DNA of 64,000 bases from SHAN690 sp038131955 (GTDB lineage Bacteria; Bacteroidota; Bacteroidia; Flavobacteriales_G; Salibacteraceae): assembly GCA_038131955.1 (NCBI GenBank), contig JAYPQK010000002.1, forward strand, positions 186,001 through 250,000. The letters run 5' to 3'. The number at the start of each line of letters is the position of its first letter. Position 1 is the first letter of the stretch. Of the stretch, positions 60,309-64,000 are shown one piece after another. The position numbers were made by a program, and so were the translations under genes. The notes beneath the pieces are model-generated. The model did not search any database. It saw nothing but the letters and a program-made list of their open reading frames with translations, and had not been told where the DNA came from.

Positions 60309-60471
60309 CCTCTGCTCCGTCGAAGTCCTCGCTTTCTGTGTTGACGCTGCCTTCGAAGGAACGGAAGAAGCCAGTCACGGTGGAGATCACCAAATGCTTC
60401 ACTTTGAATTGTACCTCACTGTGGGTCAGGTCTACGGCCCATGTTGTCTTTACTGCTGTTGCTATTTCCAT
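60283..60471 (-). pseudogene. YceI-like gene, 5' fragment
   Basis: 62 codons: MEIATAVKTTWAVDLTHSEV, QFKVKHLVISTVTGFFRSFE and GSVNTESEDFDGAEVRL match the first third of YceI-family lipid-binding proteins (about 170 residues). The reading then changes to PSGIR and stops inside the YidD-like fragment. The remaining two thirds of the beta-barrel are absent. Together with the fragment at 60129-60308 it marks a deletion junction near 60300-60310. Confidence 0.75.
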
Positions 60472-60569
60472 TTGTATTAAGTTTTGAATTCAACTACAAA
60501 TGTATAAACATTATATGTACATACATATTAACAGCTTTTCACTAACGAACGATTCCACTAAACTGAACA

Positions 60570-61829
60570 TCAGTTATTTAAAAGGATGACATGATTTGTA
60601 AACGGCTTGATTCCAATGACTTCACCGGTAGTCCCATCATAATATGGGGTCAATAAAAGAATGCCTTTCACTTTCTTCTTAAATCCCAGTGTTTCCTCAT
60701 CAACGTACCAATCCTCGAAGAATGACATTCCGATGACCTCTGACATCATTTTATCAATCGAAACAATGTGTTGCTCCATTTCGCCTGTTTCAAGGTTTTC
60801 GGTATAAACGGTATCTCGGGTGGTCATAGATGAAAAGTAGGTCTTAACATCGACCTTTTCAGCTTCCTTGAGCTTGAAGTTGACAGGATTAAACTTGACC
60901 ACCTGAAGCTTGCTTTCCTTTAGTCCTCGCATCAAGTCTGTAATCAAACCAACTCTCTGACTTGTTTCCATGAAGTAAGCCGCATCTGGATCTGATAGCA
61001 CATTGGCAGAAGAGCAATCCGTATTACAATCTTCGAACAATCCTCTACTGAACAACACGACGCTCTCTAAGTCTTCTTTGACAAGACCGTCAACCCCTTC
61101 ATACTTCCCTCGGAACTTACCGGATTCAAAGTTCATCTCCTCTCTTAAGCCACGGAACTCTCCGGTGAGGGCATCATAGACAATCACATTCAGGCTCAGC
61201 AGGTGAATTCCTTTCTCAAAGCTTCCTTTCTTATCATCATACTTCCAGGTCTCAGTAAATGTCATGCCAGCGAAATCTTCAGCCAGGTCAATCTTCCTTT
61301 GGACTGGATTCATCATCATTTCACCGGTCTGAAGGTCTTGCGCATATACCGTGTCTACTCCAGCATAGATCTGGCCGTCAAACAGAAAAGTATCCTGTCC
61401 TTCATACACAGCGCCTTCCTTATATAAGTACTTGGCACTATAGTTTCCTAAATTGATCAGGTAGTTGCCACTACCAAATGACTTCCACTCCACATTATCC
61501 TGAGCTTCTAAAGCCTCATCAGCACGCATCGTTGCCAACGACATGGGAGTCGGTGCACCTAGAGGACCAAGGTGATTCTTGACCAATCCACCATGCTCCA
61601 ACTTTCCTTCGAATGCCTTAAGGAGTTTTTTCATCTCCGGAGGGTAGAACCTATCTGGAGTGAACGCTCCTCCCCAATTCAGTCCACACTGGTCGGTTGC
61701 CGGATCGGTGAGTTCAACTGATTGCTTGAGTATCATACTGTACTGCATGGGAATTCCGTCATCCATAGCGGGTTGGGCGATAAGATTCACACTAAGGATC
61801 AAAAACAAAAAGAGGGTAAGTCGCGTCAT
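60570..61829 (-). CDS. Exported protein with two GldN-like repeats
   Basis: 419 residues, signal peptide to about 19 (LILSVNLIAQ). An internal duplication is clear. Unit 1 (about 160-245) has DTVYAQDLQTGEM and MTFTETWKYDDKKGSFEKGI, VIVYDALTGEFRGLR. Unit 2 (about 339-415) has DTVYTENLETGEM and MSFFEDWYVDEETLGFKKKV, PYYDGTTGEVIGIK. The EDW/ETW-strand-G arrangement recalls GldN/PorN of the gliding and T9SS machinery, but identity is low and the two-unit layout differs. It stands alone, without gld genes nearby. Function unknown. Confidence 0.65.
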   Translation of the reverse strand: MTRLTLFLFLILSVNLIAQPAMDDGIPMQYSMILKQSVELTDPATDQCGLNWGGAFTPDRFYPPEMKKLLKAFEGKLEHGGLVKNHLGPLGAPTPMSLATMRADEALEAQDNVEWKSFGSGNYLINLGNYSAKYLYKEGAVYEGQDTFLFDGQIYAGVDTVYAQDLQTGEMMMNPVQRKIDLAEDFAGMTFTETWKYDDKKGSFEKGIHLLSLNVIVYDALTGEFRGLREEMNFESGKFRGKYEGVDGLVKEDLESVVLFSRGLFEDCNTDCSSANVLSDPDAAYFMETSQRVGLITDLMRGLKESKLQVVKFNPVNFKLKEAEKVDVKTYFSSMTTRDTVYTENLETGEMEQHIVSIDKMMSEVIGMSFFEDWYVDEETLGFKKKVKGILLLTPYYDGTTGEVIGIKPFTNHVILLNN

Positions 61830-61915
61830 TAGGACAGTTTTTATTATTCGTGCTCAAAGAAAACAAATGCAATCGCTTTTCAATCACTTCCTTTGTATGC
61901 CAATCGAAATGGACT

Positions 61916-62224
61916 ATGCTTGACATGATGAAAAAGCTTCAGCAGGCCAAAGCTGAAATGGATAAGATCAAAGAGCGGCTAGACTCGATCACCGTAGAGG
62001 GCACTTCGCCCCAAAACAAGATCAAGGTGACATGCAACGGAAACCGTGTAATTAAAGGCATAGATATTGCTGATGATGAGCTCATGAATGACAAGGACAT
62101 GATGGAAGATTTTCTTGTGCTCGCTGTCAACGATGCCCTCCAGAAGGCAGAGAAAGTCAATGAATCAGAAATGCGCAGCGCTGCAAGCACCATGATGCCC
62201 GGTTTAGGCGGAATGTTTGGATGA
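61916..62224 (+). CDS. YbaB/EbfC nucleoid-associated protein
   Basis: 102 residues from ATG 61916 (MLDMMKKLQQAKAEMDKIKERLDSITVEG). The long N-terminal helix, central GTSPQNKIKVTCNGNRVIKGIDI sheet and C-terminal LVLAVNDALQKAEKV helix fit the family, which binds DNA as a dimer. Upstream in-frame ATGs to 61850 give non-family sequence. In many bacteria it neighbours recR/dnaX; here recR is 55 kb away. The next gene overlaps by 4 bases. Confidence 0.92.
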   Translation: MLDMMKKLQQAKAEMDKIKERLDSITVEGTSPQNKIKVTCNGNRVIKGIDIADDELMNDKDMMEDFLVLAVNDALQKAEKVNESEMRSAASTMMPGLGGMFG

Positions 62225-63102
62225 AAGAACAGCTGAGACATAGAGCAGATGTAATAGGATTGAACTTGATCACCTTGTTCCTTGGTAATCTAGGATTTGC
62301 CCAACTTCCGAGCACATCGATCGACTTCCTGGATGAGTTTTACCTCAATGCGTCCCGTCCCAACTTCTCTACATTGAGCTACTTCGCTCCTTCCGCTACA
62401 GTCGAAGTGATCAGTTACGATGAAGCCGGCTATCCTCGAGTCCTTTCCTTGACTCCGAAAGAATACGCTGCACAGGCGGACACCCTTCAGCAAGTGTTCG
62501 AAGTGGATCAGCAGCCAGTAGTGATCCTCTCACGTTACTACGGACACCTTGCTACGGCCTATCTCAGTCTCTATACCCGTTTGATCGACAAAGAAACCCA
62601 GGACACGCTTAGGATCAGAAGTATTCAGGCCGTTCAGCTAATCAAGCAGGACAGCTGGAAGATCGTCGACCTCGTAGTGCAAAACGAAGTGGGCAACTAT
62701 CCATTCGAGCAAGATCTCTGGCCAAAAGAACTCACCCAAGCGATCCCTTTGGGCCAAGGTTCCAAGAATAAGACAGTAGCCTCCGATCCTAAGTCGTCTT
62801 ATGATCCAAACAAGATCTACCGTCCGGAGGAGCTTGACATTGCTCCGGAATATCCTGGCAATGAAGCGCTTTTGACTGCCTTGCTTGATAGTTACGGCAT
62901 AACGATGGAACCGGCCGAGGATGTCACTCCGTTTACTGTTACGATTGAAGAGGACGGTTTGGCGGTACTGGCATATGTGGGTGACCTTAGCGGTTCACAG
63001 ATCGAGCAAGCAAAGTCATTCGTTGGAAGCATGCTGATATGGTACCCCGGAGTAAAGGATGAAGCCAGTGTGCGCACGAAATTGATCTTTTACATGCGAT
63101 GA
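62221..63102 (+). CDS. Exported NTF2-like protein with C-terminal TonB_C-like domain
   Basis: 293 residues with an N-terminal hydrophobic signal (about 12-27, LNLITLFLGNLGFAQ). Residues about 30-165 look like an NTF2-like cone (VVILSRYYGHLATAYLSLYTRL, IRSIQAVQLIKQDSWKIVDLVVQNE). Residues about 200-293 follow the TonB C-terminal plan: PEYPGNEALLTALLDSYG, FTVTIEEDGLAVLAYVG, then MLIWYPGVKDEASVRTKLIFYM aligning with MPxWxPG...VRVxxxxPI. No membrane anchor or proline linker of a real TonB. A ligand-binding or regulatory use of the TonB_C fold is inferred. Confidence 0.6.
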   Translation: MKEQLRHRADVIGLNLITLFLGNLGFAQLPSTSIDFLDEFYLNASRPNFSTLSYFAPSATVEVISYDEAGYPRVLSLTPKEYAAQADTLQQVFEVDQQPVVILSRYYGHLATAYLSLYTRLIDKETQDTLRIRSIQAVQLIKQDSWKIVDLVVQNEVGNYPFEQDLWPKELTQAIPLGQGSKNKTVASDPKSSYDPNKIYRPEELDIAPEYPGNEALLTALLDSYGITMEPAEDVTPFTVTIEEDGLAVLAYVGDLSGSQIEQAKSFVGSMLIWYPGVKDEASVRTKLIFYMR

Positions 63103-63650
63103 AGAGACTAGCCAACATATTGACTTCAATCTTCTTGCTGATGGGCTTGCTTTCATCATTTCAAGCTGAATCTCAATCGAACTACGAAACACCGAATGAG
63201 GTCATCTCCTCTTTCTATGAGGCGCTTGAAACAGAGGCTGATACTACTCGAGCTCAATTGATGTCTGACCTCTTCATTGACAAAGGAACGATCTACACCA
63301 TCCTTCAACGATCAAGTTTGAGTTCAAACAGCAAAGGCGGAGGTTTCGATCGATTTTTAAAGGGCAGCGATGGTTTCTATGCTACGCACACCATGACGTA
63401 TGATGAGATCGAAAGGAGTATCGACTATTATGTAGACCTTGCATTGGTGCACAGTCTAGTGTTTCAAAACATCGTTGAGAAAGCAAAGCCGAACACGACC
63501 TATGAACAAATGCTTTGGTTTTCCTTCACTCTGGTCTATCAAAAAGACCGATGGTACTTGACGAATGTCACTTGGGTCAACGCTTTCGAAGACGAGGACG
63601 TCAACAATGCCATGGGCTTAGATACCTTGTGGCATCGTGTGGATGAATAA
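63099..63650 (+). CDS. Exported NTF2-like protein
   Basis: 183 residues with signal peptide ending SSFQAESQ. The mature domain (about 32-165) has the helix-then-strands plan of NTF2-like proteins: PNEVISSFYEALE, MSDLFIDKGTIYTIL, IERSIDYYVDLALVHSLVFQNIV, YEQMLWFSFTLVYQKDRWYLTNVTW. It resembles the N-terminal half of the preceding protein, with which it overlaps by 4 bases, so the pair could be an old duplication that lost or gained the TonB_C-like part. Confidence 0.65.
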   Translation: MKRLANILTSIFLLMGLLSSFQAESQSNYETPNEVISSFYEALETEADTTRAQLMSDLFIDKGTIYTILQRSSLSSNSKGGGFDRFLKGSDGFYATHTMTYDEIERSIDYYVDLALVHSLVFQNIVEKAKPNTTYEQMLWFSFTLVYQKDRWYLTNVTWVNAFEDEDVNNAMGLDTLWHRVDE

Positions 63651-63726
63651 ACCTTTCACCCTCTTTTTCCGTATTCTTATTCCATTAGATTTGCGTGCTA
63701 GTTAGCATTCAAAAGAATCGAAACCT

Positions 63727-64000
63727 ATGAAACGAACGTTACCGTTGCTTTTGTTGGCATTGGCGTTGTCTATTGCCATGACCGATTGTCGAAGAATTGA
63801 CAGTATTGAATTCACCCCCACTTATGCATTTCCACTGGTCGAGGCCAATATCACCGTCGGTGAGCTGATCGGTGCGCGTCCGAGCGAAATTGCTTCTGAG
63901 TATGCCTTTGGCCCGAATGAGGGAGAGAGTGATAGCACTTACTTCTTCAAATTGGTGTATCCCGACACACTTGAGCCGGTAACCCTTCTTCAGTTTCAAG
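63727..64000 (+). CDS. Exported protein, 3' end beyond the window
   Basis: 91 codons, open to the window edge, starting ATG at 63727: MKRTLPLLLLALALSIAMTDC, an N-terminal signal with a possible lipobox-like Cys. The mature start RRIDSIEFTPTYAFPLVEA and NITVGELIGARPSEIASEYA shows no family I can name. It starts 76 bases after the preceding stop, so it probably has its own promoter. Confidence 0.65.
   Translation, partial: MKRTLPLLLLALALSIAMTDCRRIDSIEFTPTYAFPLVEANITVGELIGARPSEIASEYAFGPNEGESDSTYFFKLVYPDTLEPVTLLQFQ

Overview
The window looks like chromosomal DNA from a free-living, probably marine or aquatic, member of the Bacteroidota (flavobacterial/cryomorphacean side). Support comes from three secreted proteins with type IX secretion (T9SS) C-terminal sorting domains, a SprB-type repeat, a 288-residue RpoD, the roughly 480-residue bacteroidetal form of GAPDH, many Bacteroidota-restricted DUF families (DUF2490, DUF2911, DUF6268, DUF6340), and promoters of the TTG-N19/21-TAnnTTTG type rather than -35/-10 boxes. 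Coding density is high, 1- to 4-base ATGA overlaps are common, and no gene-free stretch exceeds 300 bases. I see no rRNA, tRNA, CRISPR array, prophage or complete insertion sequence.

Layout. 1-6.7 kb: an edge-truncated secreted hydrolase-like gene (-), ndk, a DinB-like gene, prfC, two exported proteins ending at a strong terminator, a broken WDGxxW-repeat gene and a secreted thioredoxin. 6.8-12 kb: recR plus a fused glycosyltransferase (+), then dapF-GNAT-mltG as an overlapping minus-strand operon. 12.2-16.6 kb: htrA, rpoD, gap and a DivIC/FtsB-like gene. 16.6-17.6 kb: a scar holding a YdeI-like gene without its N-terminus against a TonB tail, then an unknown gene. 17.8-21.6 kb: mutA-mutB and a small membrane protein. 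21.6-29.9 kb: zinc-ribbon protein, broken DUF2911 gene, DUF302-like protein, an Rrf2-DUF2490-SLC13 module (possible sulfate uptake), two prolyl isomerases, a frameshifted ssb, and a four-helix-bundle gene bracketed by inverted repeats. 29.9-41.1 kb: prmC, ribD-eamA-yigZ-metallopeptidase, mutS2, mtaB, DUF2147, DUF6268 and a bile-acid-type symporter. 41.2-46.9 kb: two T9SS-exported proteins, nfeD and a TPR protein. 46.8-52.5 kb: sodium symporter, acyltransferase, DUF6340 lipoprotein, frameshifted AMP nucleosidase and a helical-repeat protein.

52.5-60.5 kb is the accessory-looking part. On the minus strand it runs dinB - DUF559 endonuclease-like - dnaE2-like polymerase - radical SAM - lipoprotein - formylglycine-type protein. 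This is a translesion-synthesis cassette with a nuclease-fold gene inside it. Its borders carry three copies of a short AT-rich repeat, one split by a 20-base hairpin, a second hairpin after the DUF559 gene, and a GC-rich three-hairpin element upstream of dinB. Beyond it lies a second scar (YidD-like and YceI-like 5' fragments fused tail to tail). 60.5-64 kb: a GldN-like secreted protein, ybaB, two related NTF2-like proteins (one ending in a TonB_C-like domain) and a partial exported protein.

Two window-wide patterns stand out. Six loci are broken: a nonsense plus homopolymer indel, an internal deletion, two single-base frameshifts and two two-gene deletion scars. About nine genes have the promoter -7 box only 4-8 bases before the start codon, which predicts leaderless transcripts. 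All calls rest on reading the sequence; no database search was run.
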